DNA of 64,000 nt. It comes from Terriglobales bacterium. GTDB taxonomy: Bacteria; Acidobacteriota; Terriglobia; Terriglobales; Acidobacteriaceae. Location: positions 1 through 64,000 of the forward strand of contig DASRFG010000024.1 of NCBI GenBank assembly GCA_035651655.1, read 5' to 3'. A model generated the notes under the pieces. It saw only the letters and a program-made list of their open reading frames with translations. It had not been told where the DNA came from and ran no database searches. Numbering within the stretch: the stretch's first letter is position 1; every line of letters starts with the position of its first letter. A program made the position numbers and the translations under genes. Positions 52,265 through 62,744 of the stretch are shown here, one piece after another.

Positions 52265-52560
52265 ATCGCCTCTCTGGACACGTTTTCCACTTTCCGCGTC
52301 CTTCTTCCTCGCGTGCGTCTGTGAACGGTATGTGGAAGCTGTGTAACCAGGGACGTAATTCGGAGATGCCGCACTGGTACTCCACCCAGAGCGCCGACAT
52401 TCAGGAGAGTTATATACAGGCGCAGTTATGGGGTGAGGGCGCTCTGCTGGCGGAAATCGGGAAGATTTCCACTTTTCAGAGCCGCCTACTGCTACTGCTA
52501 GTTGTATTAGGTTTTATTTTGATATAAGAGGATTAATAATAGCGGGGTTCACTCCCCGGG
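52265..52560. other. Candidate chromosomal origin (oriC), dnaA-dnaN intergenic region
   Basis: The 296 bp holds TTTTCCACT (52282-52290), TGTGGAAGC (52331-52339) and ATTTCCACT (52465-52473), each a degenerate match to the DnaA box TTATCCACA. An AT-rich stretch at 52495-52545 could be the unwinding element. Gene orientation switches at this site, with minus-strand genes to the left and plus-strand genes to the right. Confidence 0.6.
52459..52472 (+). repeat. 14-bp DnaA-box-like repeat, copy downstream of dnaA
   Basis: GGGAAGATTTCCAC, exact second copy of 50720-50733. It precedes the AT-rich stretch by about 25 bp. Confidence 0.65.
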
Positions 52561-53721
52561 GTGCCACTTATGCCGGCAGAAGCCACTCTTACCGCAGCAG
52601 GAACCTCCACACTGGAAATTGCCGTAAGCCGATCAGAACTCCTCCGGGAGTTGACGGCTACGCAGGGTGTGGTTGAGCGCAAGACCACCATTCCTATCCT
52701 TTCCAACTTTTTGTTTGAGGCCGCAGGAGACCGGCTCTCCATTACCGCCACGGACCTCGACCTCAGCTTGCGGACCTCCTGCCCGGCCAAGGTCAAGAAG
52801 GAAGGTGCATGCACGATCCCGGCACGTAAGCTCTACGATTACGTGAAGCTGCTGCCGGATACCGACATCTCTCTGAGGCTGCTGGAGAACCACTGGGTTA
52901 ACATCCGCGCCGGACGGTCCAACACAAAAATGGTCGGGATGGCGAAGTCAAACTTCCCCAGCCTACCGGCGTTTCCCAATGCGGGAATTGTGAAGGTCCC
53001 GGTTTCCGTGCTGCGTACCTTGATCAGCAAAACCATTTTTGCCATCTCGAATGAAGAATCGCGCTACACCCTGAATGGCGCGCTCATGGTGTTGAAGCCG
53101 GAGTCCATCACCATGGTGGCCACCGATGGCCATCGCCTGGCACACATCGAGACCGCGGAAAAGTTCCCCAATGTTGGCGAGATGAAGACCCTGGTGCCCA
53201 AGAAGGCGATGGCTGAACTGCATCTGCTACTCCAGAATTCCGATGAAGACGTGCTGGAGTTCGCCAAGGACGAGTCCACCCTGTTCTTCCGCATCGGGCA
53301 CCGATTGCTTACCTCGCGTCAGCTCACCGGGCAGTTTCCCAATTACGAAGCCGTACTGCCGAAGGACAACTCCAGAGTCGTCACCGTGCGCTGTGACGAT
53401 CTGAATGCAGCCATCCAGCGCGTAGCACAGTTTGCTGATGAGCGCTCGGGTGCGATCCGGCTACGCTTGGAGAAGAATGAGCTGAAGATCTCATCTTCCT
53501 CCACTGAGGCCGGTGAGTCGGAAGATGCTATTGATACCGCCTACACCGCCGAACCATTGACGATTGGGTTTAATTCCGCCTACCTGCTGGATTTCCTCAA
53601 AGCTGCCGATTCGCAGGAGGTCCGCCTCGAGCTTAAGGACTCACAATCCGCCGGCCAGCTCCGCCCCGAGGACAACGAGCAGTACAAGTACCGTTATATT
53701 GTTATGCCGATGAGGATCTGA
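52561..53721 (+). CDS. dnaN: DNA polymerase III beta sliding clamp
   Basis: 386 aa. GTG 52561 or ATG 52570 are both possible. The three clamp domains are visible: SRSELLRELTATQGVVERKTTIPILSN, MVATDGHRLAH and ...NEQYKYRYIVMPMRI. The ring clamp tethers polymerase III. The following terminator ends the dnaA-dnaN region. Confidence 0.98.
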   Translation: MPLMPAEATLTAAGTSTLEIAVSRSELLRELTATQGVVERKTTIPILSNFLFEAAGDRLSITATDLDLSLRTSCPAKVKKEGACTIPARKLYDYVKLLPDTDISLRLLENHWVNIRAGRSNTKMVGMAKSNFPSLPAFPNAGIVKVPVSVLRTLISKTIFAISNEESRYTLNGALMVLKPESITMVATDGHRLAHIETAEKFPNVGEMKTLVPKKAMAELHLLLQNSDEDVLEFAKDESTLFFRIGHRLLTSRQLTGQFPNYEAVLPKDNSRVVTVRCDDLNAAIQRVAQFADERSGAIRLRLEKNELKISSSSTEAGESEDAIDTAYTAEPLTIGFNSAYLLDFLKAADSQEVRLELKDSQSAGQLRPEDNEQYKYRYIVMPMRI

Positions 53722-53760
53722 GCTTGGCCCTCGGAGCCGAGGATTACGCCGGTTCCATGG

Positions 53761-53790
53761 GAGACGCAGGAAACTGCGTCTCTTTTTTTT
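53761..53790 (+). terminator. Intrinsic terminator after dnaN
   Basis: GAGACGCAG-GAAA-CTGCGTCTC followed by eight T, a perfect 9-bp stem with a GNRA-type loop. Confidence 0.95.
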
Positions 53791-53802
53791 GGGCGCGCGA
53801 TC

Positions 53803-54744
53803 CTATGCCGTCCGTCGCCGGTAGGTCGTCCAGCCAAACCACAAGCCATAGAAGAACGCCAGCAGCGCTGCCGAGAGGCCTATGCTCAAAGGTACCGAAC
53901 CGGTTACTTTGCGGCACACCACGTAGAAGTCGCCGCTGCTTCCTAACCCAATAAAGAACATTGAAACCAGCATGATGCGCCCGGCAAACTGGTGAAAGTC
54001 TTCGCTATCTTCACCCGCGAGCACGATGCGGTGGTAGGCGGCGGGGGTAATCAGCAGTATGGTGCAGATTGCACTGGCGGCGAGGCTGGCAAAATGGATG
54101 TATTGGGATGACACTGGCAGTTCGTTGAATCCGTCCATCAGGATGATGATGAATTGAAAGCCCAGCAACGCCTGAGCCCCTGGCAGAACCATGCGGGCTT
54201 CGATCAACACTTCTTTGATCTTCTCAGTAAGACTGGGTTGCTGAACTTCTCCGGGCTGATTCGGCATTGTTCCTGAGGGACAGACCGTAGCTGAAACCCG
54301 GCCCCGCCCTTCCTCCCTGAGCCGCTTGAACAACTCTAATCCGTACCAACTGGACAAGGCCGCGGTCAGGGTCAGCAGGCCTGTGACGATAGCCAGCCTT
54401 GTGTTACCCAATCTTTCGCCGGCCACATACATGCCCGCACCCAGAGCAAACGCGAACGGCAGCAGTCCAATGTCGAGCACCACGGTCAAAAATCGATGAA
54501 AGCGTTCGCTGATTTGGCCAGCTTCGACAATACGGTGGTAGGAAGCGGGCGAGAGTGCCAAGCCCAAACCAACCAGCATCAGTCCCAAACTCACGGTCAG
54601 CAGCGTACGCGAGAACGATGTCAACCCCCGGAATCCCGGTTCGAAGACGGCCCGGTAGCTGAATCCGATCAGCACCTGACCGCCAAGAATCAATATGCGC
54701 GCCTCGTTCAGCGCGTTCTCGATCTTGTCTTTTAACTGGGCCAC
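53803..54744 (-). CDS. Duplicated DUF6328-like membrane protein
   Basis: 313 aa with at least eight hydrophobic segments. The protein is an internal tandem duplication: LKDKIENALNEARILILGGQVLIGF and LTEKIKEVLIEARMVLPGAQALLGF, then SPASYHRIVEAGQISERFHRF and TPAAYHRIVLAGEDSEDFHQF. The repeated core motif YHRIV.AG..SE.FH is probably functional. DUF6328-like proteins are of unknown function. It is convergent with dnaN and not part of an obvious operon. Confidence 0.8.
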   Translation of the reverse strand: MAQLKDKIENALNEARILILGGQVLIGFSYRAVFEPGFRGLTSFSRTLLTVSLGLMLVGLGLALSPASYHRIVEAGQISERFHRFLTVVLDIGLLPFAFALGAGMYVAGERLGNTRLAIVTGLLTLTAALSSWYGLELFKRLREEGRGRVSATVCPSGTMPNQPGEVQQPSLTEKIKEVLIEARMVLPGAQALLGFQFIIILMDGFNELPVSSQYIHFASLAASAICTILLITPAAYHRIVLAGEDSEDFHQFAGRIMLVSMFFIGLGSSGDFYVVCRKVTGSVPLSIGLSAALLAFFYGLWFGWTTYRRRTA

Positions 54745-54852
54745 GACAAGATAAGTTGCTGCAACTCTGATGAGAGTTGCACAGGAGCGGCACCCAATTG
54801 ACTCGTCTATCTCCCGGGACTAAGCTGACGCACTGCAGTTTGGGGGCGCGCC

Positions 54853-55278
54853 ATGCTGAAAGGCTTCAAGCAGTTTCTGTTGCGGGGTAATGTGATTGAC
54901 CTGGCTGTTGCCGTGGTGATCGGCGCCGCGTTCGGCGCGGTGGTAACGGCATTTGTCAAAGACCTGCTGACACCGCTCATCGCGGCTCTCGTAGGGAAGC
55001 CAGATTTCTCAGCCTTCAAATTCACGGTTCGCGGCAGCACATTTTTGTACGGCGAATTTGTGAACGCCGTGGTTTCTTTTCTGTTGATCGCGGTGGCGGT
55101 TTATTTCTTCGTCGTCACACCCATAAATGCGCTCATTTCACGCTCGCGCAAGGAGCCGCCTCCCGATCCGACAACCAAGAAATGTCCTGAGTGCCTGAGC
55201 GAAATTCCCATTGATGCGCGGCGCTGTGCTTTCTGCACATCGGCGATTCCCCCGGGTGCGGTCAAAGCGGTTTCGTAG
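54853..55278 (+). CDS. mscL: Large-conductance mechanosensitive channel with C-terminal zinc ribbon
   Basis: 141 aa. Two MscL helices: FLLRGNVIDLAVAVVIGAAFGAVV and EFVNAVVSFLLIAVAVYFFVV, with the pore segment and a periplasmic loop between. The C-terminus replaces the usual short helix by a zinc ribbon C111-PE-C114 ... C125-AF-C128. MscL releases solutes on hypo-osmotic shock. The added zinc-ribbon may regulate or stabilise the pentamer. ATG 54853. Confidence 0.95.
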   Translation: MLKGFKQFLLRGNVIDLAVAVVIGAAFGAVVTAFVKDLLTPLIAALVGKPDFSAFKFTVRGSTFLYGEFVNAVVSFLLIAVAVYFFVVTPINALISRSRKEPPPDPTTKKCPECLSEIPIDARRCAFCTSAIPPGAVKAVS

Positions 55279-55367
55279 GCTTGCTAAACTACTGAATTCT
55301 GGCCTGTTGTGGGAACAGATACCTGCCTTTTTTCCGCCTCAAAAGGGCCCCAAAACGACCTTCGATG

Positions 55368-55376
55368 TGGTACAAT
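55368..55376 (+). promoter_or_regulatory. Extended -10 promoter candidate upstream of gyrB
   Basis: TGG-TACAAT has the TGn extended -10 form. A second -10-like TATAAT lies at 55407-55412. Neither has a good -35 element; both precede gyrB (55493). Confidence 0.35.
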
Positions 55377-55492
55377 AAACACTGGGTCGAAAGCCCACTA
55401 AGTGGGTATAATTTCAATAACTTAATCAAAAGTCCAGCCGACAGAAAAGCGCCCTGTCGCAAGCCCGACCCGCGCGTTTTGAACGGAGCTGA

Positions 55493-58147
<2,655 letters not shown>

Positions 58148-58154
58148 ACTCACC

Positions 58155-58200
58155 TGGGCACAGGCGCCCTCACTGTGCGGCCAAGCGCTGGCTCGGCAGT
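58155..58200. repeat. Double-hairpin interspersed repeat, copy 2 (after gyrB)
   Basis: Matches 11509-11555 with a few substitutions and one length change. Here it is intergenic and the stems contain mismatches. It is followed by two more hairpins: GCTGAGC-TTC-GCTCAGC (58214-58230) and GCCCAGCCG-AGGG-CGGCTGGGC (58232-58253). Confidence 0.7.
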
Positions 58201-58253
58201 CAGCGTATTTCGTGCTGAGCTTCGCTCAGCTGCCCAGCCGAGGGCGGCTGGGC

Positions 58254-59261
58254 CTACGCAAGAATCTCCGGCGGCGAAATTGCGGGGGCGCGCACCGCGT
58301 CAACGGGATACTTCACTTCTCTGTACAGCGCGTTAAACACCACAAACAGAAGCGCAATCAGGACAAATACCAACACACTGCCTTCGGGGCCTACGGACCC
58401 GCCAGTGAGCCAACGGGGGCCGTGGAACGTGGAACTCAACAGGTGCCCGGGAGTGACGAATCCGCTATTGGGCACGGAATAGAGAAACGTCTCACCCCAA
58501 TCAAACGAGAGATGGAAGCCGATCGCCCACCACAGGCTGCCGGTTCGGCGCAGGGTAAGGCAGAAAAAGAGTCCGATCAGACCGGCGCTCAGCCCCCCTA
58601 CCCATTCTTCGCCCGGATTTCCCAGGTGTACACCGCCGAAGGCAGCCGAAAGTAATACCGCTGCCGGCCAGAAACCAATCCCGGTGTAAAGCGTGAAAAG
58701 TGTGTAACCACGAAAAGAGAATTCTTCGAACAAACCGACCAGCAGGAAGAACACTCCCCAATAGAGCGCCCATTTAATAATGCGCGCACCATGCAGCACC
58801 AGGTGCCCATAGTCGAAGGCGTGTCCTCCGTGTAGTGCATAGATAAGCGCGCTGATTGCCACAAGGCCCCAGAGATTGCCCACCCAAAAGCTTTTGCCGA
58901 ACGCGCCTCGTGCAGGCAAGCCGTACGCGGCCAGCGAGCGCTTCTCGATTGCGCCCATGATTACCGCCGGGATGAAGGCGGAGAGAAAAAGAAGCGACTC
59001 ACCGGCGAAGACCACTCCGGGCTGGAACCCACGTCCAGGACGGAGCAGCGCCCTCGCCAACAGCGCCAGGAGAAAGTAGCAGCTGCCGGCAAAAGCAAAA
59101 TAGATAAGCAGCCGCCATCCGGCACGCAATCCGTACGGACCGAAAAAAATGGTTTGCAGTAGAGAAGGCGCGGGTGGCGGAGGCGGCGGCAATTGCTGCC
59201 CGGAAATGCTGTCCCCTGGTAGTGGGGAGCCCAGAGACAACGGATCCTGCGAGTCGTGCAT
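58254..59261 (-). CDS. CPBP-family intramembrane metalloprotease
   Basis: 335 aa. ATG 59261 is the chosen start; the frame extends further upstream without family features. A Pro-rich N-terminal tail, then about eight hydrophobic segments. The CPBP motifs are present: EEFSFRG (EExxxR), FGGVHLGN and GFHLSFDW carrying the catalytic His. Such Rce1-related proteases cleave prenylated or other membrane-bound substrates; the target is unknown. Confidence 0.88.
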   Translation of the reverse strand: MHDSQDPLSLGSPLPGDSISGQQLPPPPPPAPSLLQTIFFGPYGLRAGWRLLIYFAFAGSCYFLLALLARALLRPGRGFQPGVVFAGESLLFLSAFIPAVIMGAIEKRSLAAYGLPARGAFGKSFWVGNLWGLVAISALIYALHGGHAFDYGHLVLHGARIIKWALYWGVFFLLVGLFEEFSFRGYTLFTLYTGIGFWPAAVLLSAAFGGVHLGNPGEEWVGGLSAGLIGLFFCLTLRRTGSLWWAIGFHLSFDWGETFLYSVPNSGFVTPGHLLSSTFHGPRWLTGGSVGPEGSVLVFVLIALLFVVFNALYREVKYPVDAVRAPAISPPEILA

Positions 59262-59315
59262 GAATAACTTTCTCCTACGCAGCCGGTGACATGGTAAAAC
59301 ACTCGGCTCAGTTAA

Positions 59316-60458
59316 ATGGCGAAATTCTTCACCCGCGAAAGATTCGGAACACCGCAGTTCGCGGCCGGATTTCTGCTGCTCATCTTCCTGGCCCAGTGCC
59401 TGTGGCTGGTGTACATCAACCCAATATCTGGAAGTGAGATCGCGCGTATCCAGCGCGGGCTCGACCAGTGGCGGAATGGACAGATCAATATCGAAGATCC
59501 GTATCGCTCGCCGCTGTATTACCTGGTGGGCAGCTTTGCTCTTTTTAGCTGGCACGGTCCTGTGGATACTCAAAGCCTTCAGCCCTGGCGTTGGCTGGTA
59601 CGCGCGCCCTGGATTTGTTTCGGAGTGCTGCTGGGAGCTTCGCTGTGGTATGTGGCGCGGCGGCTGTACGGCAACGCCGGCGGATACATCGCGCTTCTAC
59701 TGTACTGTTTTTCTCCAGTCATCATCGCGCAGAGCGCCAGCTATGGAGTGCAGCCGGAGATCGGCGCGGCCTGGGGAACATTTGGCGCGGTCTTCACTTC
59801 GATTGCGGTGGCACACACACTCTATGCGCCGCGGCGCGTACTTTGGAACTGGCGGCGAATCGCGCTGCTCGGACTTTCTCTGGCGCTTGCCGTCGGCTCG
59901 CAATTTTCCCTGTGGGTCGTCCTGCTGATCGCGCTCGGCTTTTTGCTCTATCTGGCGCCAGGACGCCGGGGCGCTGCCCTGGCCATCTTCGCCGCGAGCT
60001 GCGCAGCGGCATTGGTGGTCCTGTGGGCAGGATACTCGTTGAGCGCGGCTGCATTCCTGGAAAGCATTCGCCACGCGCGCCTGTTGGATTTCACTCCCCG
60101 GGCATTACTGATGGCGGCGAATTACCGGCGGCTTGGGCAAGTGATCGTCCGGGCCAGCCCCGCGCTGATAGTGCTTGTGCCCCTGGCGTTGGTTACTTTT
60201 TCGGTTTGGCGACGTGCCCGGTACTTTGGCAATAGCGCGCCCGTGATTGTGTCAGGACTTCTCCTGTTTCTGGGGCTGCTGAATCCGCATCAGCCTGGAC
60301 TTGGATTTGTGCTGATGACGATTCCAATCCTGTTTGTGTTCATTTCCGGTGTGTTGGCTGACCTGCTCGAAACTGGCGCGCGAAATCAAGTCTTTGCGCT
60401 TGCGTCTGGATTGCTCGCCGCCAATACTTTGTGGAGTCTGGTGCACCTTCCCAGATAG
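59316..60458 (+). CDS. Polytopic membrane protein, glycosyltransferase-39-like topology
   Basis: 380 aa with about ten hydrophobic segments. The first loop pattern GSEIARIQRGLDQWRNGQINIEDPYRSPLYYLVGSF resembles the N-terminal loop of ArnT/PMT (GT39/GT83) lipid-linked sugar transferases, but the large C-terminal periplasmic part is absent, so it may be a short relative rather than an active enzyme. No partner genes are nearby. Confidence 0.65.
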   Translation: MAKFFTRERFGTPQFAAGFLLLIFLAQCLWLVYINPISGSEIARIQRGLDQWRNGQINIEDPYRSPLYYLVGSFALFSWHGPVDTQSLQPWRWLVRAPWICFGVLLGASLWYVARRLYGNAGGYIALLLYCFSPVIIAQSASYGVQPEIGAAWGTFGAVFTSIAVAHTLYAPRRVLWNWRRIALLGLSLALAVGSQFSLWVVLLIALGFLLYLAPGRRGAALAIFAASCAAALVVLWAGYSLSAAAFLESIRHARLLDFTPRALLMAANYRRLGQVIVRASPALIVLVPLALVTFSVWRRARYFGNSAPVIVSGLLLFLGLLNPHQPGLGFVLMTIPILFVFISGVLADLLETGARNQVFALASGLLAANTLWSLVHLPR

Positions 60459-60655
60459 GCTGCGGCGGCCGCTAACCATGAATCTTATGTAGCCTCAGGT
60501 TGGCGGACGCATCAAATGGGCAGGCGTGAGTTCCAACCGGGGAAGACAGTTGTCCGGCCGAAACCCCGGCTTGTGACTCCCCGCCCGGCACGACTTCTGT
60601 TTCGGGCCGGGGTTGGAATTAGGTGAAGATGCAAGGTTTGCGCGGAGGCCGCGCC

Positions 60656-61465
60656 ATGTTGTCATTAGTGAGTTATGATTCGCTTGTGAAACGGTTATCG
60701 CTTCTTGCTACCGGACTTGTCCTTGCTGCGCTGGTTGTACCTTCGCTTTCCGCGCAAATTAACGGAATTCCACCGCTGGTTACGTCTTTAAGTAACGGCC
60801 GCACGTCTTTGCCGCCGGTGAACATTGGTCCGAGCGTAACCTCGCTGGGACCGCGCGGATTCAGGGGCGGCGGTGTTTTCTTCGGAGCTACAACCCGTGG
60901 CTTTACCAGGCCGGCTTTTGAACATAACCCCCACATGCATTTTCGTGTGCGCACTCCGTTTGTAGGTGTAGTCCCTGTTGCTGTCCCCATTGCCGTGCCA
61001 GTCGCGGTGCCGGTGTGGTTCGATTCGGGAATGGGTTACGCGTCTTACGAGACGGACCCATCTGAAAACGACGACTCTGAAGTACCCGGGCAAACCGTCT
61101 TTGAGCATCGCCGCACTTACGTTCCCAGGGTCGCAGCCTATGACCGCGAGTACGACGACTCGAGAGGCAATGGCGCGTCCGAGCGGCAGGCCAGCAAGGA
61201 ATCGGACGCACAGGTAGCCGAGTCGGTCCAGATGCCTGCTCCGCCGCCCGCTCCCGAGGCTCCACAGCCAACCAGCATTCTGGTATTTCTTGACGGCCAT
61301 AAAATTGAAGTCACGAATTACGCCATCCTCGGTGACACGCTCTACGATTTGACCCCTGGCCATCCCCGCAAGATTGCCCTGGCGATGCTCGACCTGAACG
61401 CGACTGAGAAGCTGAACAGCGACCGCGGCGTGGATTTCAATGTGCCCGCTGCAAAGGGCGAGTAG
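60656..61465 (+). CDS. Exported hypothetical protein A of a tandem paralogous pair
   Basis: 269 aa from ATG 60656, which has GGAGG 7 bp upstream; GTG 60686 is an alternative closer to the signal peptide (RLSLLATGLVLAALVVPSLSAQ). The middle is Gly/Pro/Val-rich with VPVAVPIAVPVAVPVWFD. The C-terminal domain SILVFLDGHKIEVTNYAILGDTLYDL ... RKIALAMLDLNAT ... RGVDFNVP is shared with the next gene. Function unknown; probably a periplasmic or surface protein. Confidence 0.75.
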   Translation: MLSLVSYDSLVKRLSLLATGLVLAALVVPSLSAQINGIPPLVTSLSNGRTSLPPVNIGPSVTSLGPRGFRGGGVFFGATTRGFTRPAFEHNPHMHFRVRTPFVGVVPVAVPIAVPVAVPVWFDSGMGYASYETDPSENDDSEVPGQTVFEHRRTYVPRVAAYDREYDDSRGNGASERQASKESDAQVAESVQMPAPPPAPEAPQPTSILVFLDGHKIEVTNYAILGDTLYDLTPGHPRKIALAMLDLNATEKLNSDRGVDFNVPAAKGE

Positions 61466-61488
61466 AGGCGGCACAAGAGGCGGCATAT

Positions 61489-62262
61489 ATGTGGCGGCCC
61501 CCAATCCCAAATGTAACGGCGTTGCTGCTATTGGCAGTGGCGCCGGCGCTCGGGCAGATGCGCGGCGGATCGTTGAGCGGCGTTGTCGGGGGCCGTGTCT
61601 CTGCCGGCGCCGGATTCACTCATTCGGCAGTAGCGGCACATTTGCCTGCTGCCGGCGTGGCTCCGCAAAGCGGTGGAACCAAGATCACCTTCGGAAGCGG
61701 ATTTCATCGGCATCATCATTTTCCGCGGTCCCGGTCCGCGCCCTTCTTCTTTGGAGATGGCCTGTTCTGGGGCGACCAGCCGATCGTCGAAGAAGAGCCG
61801 GTAGCGATGGAAAAAGGACAGGCTGCGGTTCCGGCCATCCACATCGCGGAACCGGTTAAGCCGGCAGAGCCGCTGATGATTGAACTGCAGGGCGGTCGTT
61901 TTGTTCGGCTCACCGATGCCCAAGTTAACGTGGCGCAAGTCAACGTAGCGCAAGTTAACCAGGCGCACGTTGATTCACCTCGGACGAACCGCACTCAACC
62001 GGTAGGTGATACGCGGAGGGCGGCTGCCGGGAATGCCCGGCCTGCGGTGCTGATCTTCCGTGATGGGCACCAGCACGAGGTCTCCAGCTATGCCATCATT
62101 GGCGCCGCGCTGTACGAATCTGCCGGATACTGGAGCGCCGGTTACTGGACCAGGAAGATTCTGCTGGCCGATCTGGACTTGCCGGCTACGATCACCGCGA
62201 ACCAGCAGCGCGGGGTCAATTTCATGCTGCCGTCGGCCCCCAACCAGGTTGTAATTTTCTAG
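61489..62262 (+). CDS. Exported hypothetical protein B of a tandem paralogous pair
   Basis: 257 aa from ATG 61489. Signal peptide NVTALLLLAVAPALGQ, a Gly/His-rich middle, a short VNVAQVNVAQVNQAHVD repeat and the same C-terminal domain AVLIFRDGHQHEVSSYAIIGAALYES ... RKILLADLDLPAT ... RGVNFMLPS as the preceding gene. The shared domain aligns over about 60 residues, so the two genes arose by tandem duplication. Function unknown. Confidence 0.75.
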   Translation: MWRPPIPNVTALLLLAVAPALGQMRGGSLSGVVGGRVSAGAGFTHSAVAAHLPAAGVAPQSGGTKITFGSGFHRHHHFPRSRSAPFFFGDGLFWGDQPIVEEEPVAMEKGQAAVPAIHIAEPVKPAEPLMIELQGGRFVRLTDAQVNVAQVNVAQVNQAHVDSPRTNRTQPVGDTRRAAAGNARPAVLIFRDGHQHEVSSYAIIGAALYESAGYWSAGYWTRKILLADLDLPATITANQQRGVNFMLPSAPNQVVIF

Positions 62263-62283
62263 CCAAACTCTCACCGCGAAGGA

Positions 62284-62537
62284 TTTTTAACCACAGAGGG
62301 CACAGAGCAAAACCAGACCTTTCACCACAAGCGACAGGAAGGGTCACGAAGTTTTGTATTTTTGAAACACGGAGAGCACAGGGATCACCAAATCGCGACC
62401 AAACAAGCGCACGGCGAAGTGGGCAAACAGCAAATTCTCAAGATTTCAAGCCTCTCAAAAGCCCCTTCGTGATCCCCTTTCTGGTAAGGATTCGATCTCA
62501 AAAACTCTGTGTTTCTCTGAGTCCTCTGTGGTTAAAA
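62284..62537. repeat. Long imperfect inverted repeat
   Basis: TTTTAACCACAGAGG at 62285-62299 faces CCTCTGTGGTTAAAA at 62523-62537, and inner segments (GGGTCACGAAG, CTTCGTGATCCCC) also pair. A related element may occur elsewhere in the genome. Likely an interspersed palindromic repeat. Confidence 0.6.
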
Positions 62538-62561
62538 GGGTGAAGATTTTGTCCCTGCTCG

Positions 62562-62570
62562 TGGTATAAT
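62562..62570 (+). promoter_or_regulatory. Extended -10 promoter for gyrA
   Basis: TGG-TATAAT is a perfect extended -10 motif; the expected start is near 62577, leaving a 168-nt leader. No clear -35 element. Confidence 0.55.
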
Positions 62571-62627
62571 TACATCAGGCTCGCAGACGCACTAACTTCC
62601 TATAAATGCAACCACTTACGGAAAGTT

Positions 62628-62666
62628 CGCGGTTCCACCAAAACCGCGGTTCAGGTGGTAATTTTT
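62628..62666 (+). promoter_or_regulatory. gyrA leader with overlapping hairpins and T-run
   Basis: CGCGGTT/AACCGCG (62628-62648) and CCACC/GGTGG (62635-62658) overlap and cannot form together. The second hairpin is followed by TAATTTTTGG, so it may act as a weak attenuator. Inference from sequence only. Confidence 0.3.
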
Positions 62667-62744
62667 GGCTGGACGGCAATGTCGCCCAGTGGCTAAGTGC
62701 GTCTCTGCTGAGCCGAGACTTAACGGTCAACGAAAGACGAAACT

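Larger units (their letters stand above)
62263..62744. other. gyrA upstream region
   Basis: 482 bp without a gene. It contains a long imperfect inverted repeat (62284-62537), an extended -10 promoter (62562-62570) and a leader with overlapping hairpins (62628-62666). Confidence 0.6.

Noticed and set aside
52261-52527. ORF of 88 aa between dnaA and dnaN with hydrophobic end
   Set aside because: It overlaps the dnaA stop, has no ribosome-binding site, and its hydrophobic end comes from the AT-rich origin stretch.
59262-59573. N-terminal extension of the CPBP protease
   Set aside because: It is non-hydrophobic and not family-like; ATG 59261 fits better.
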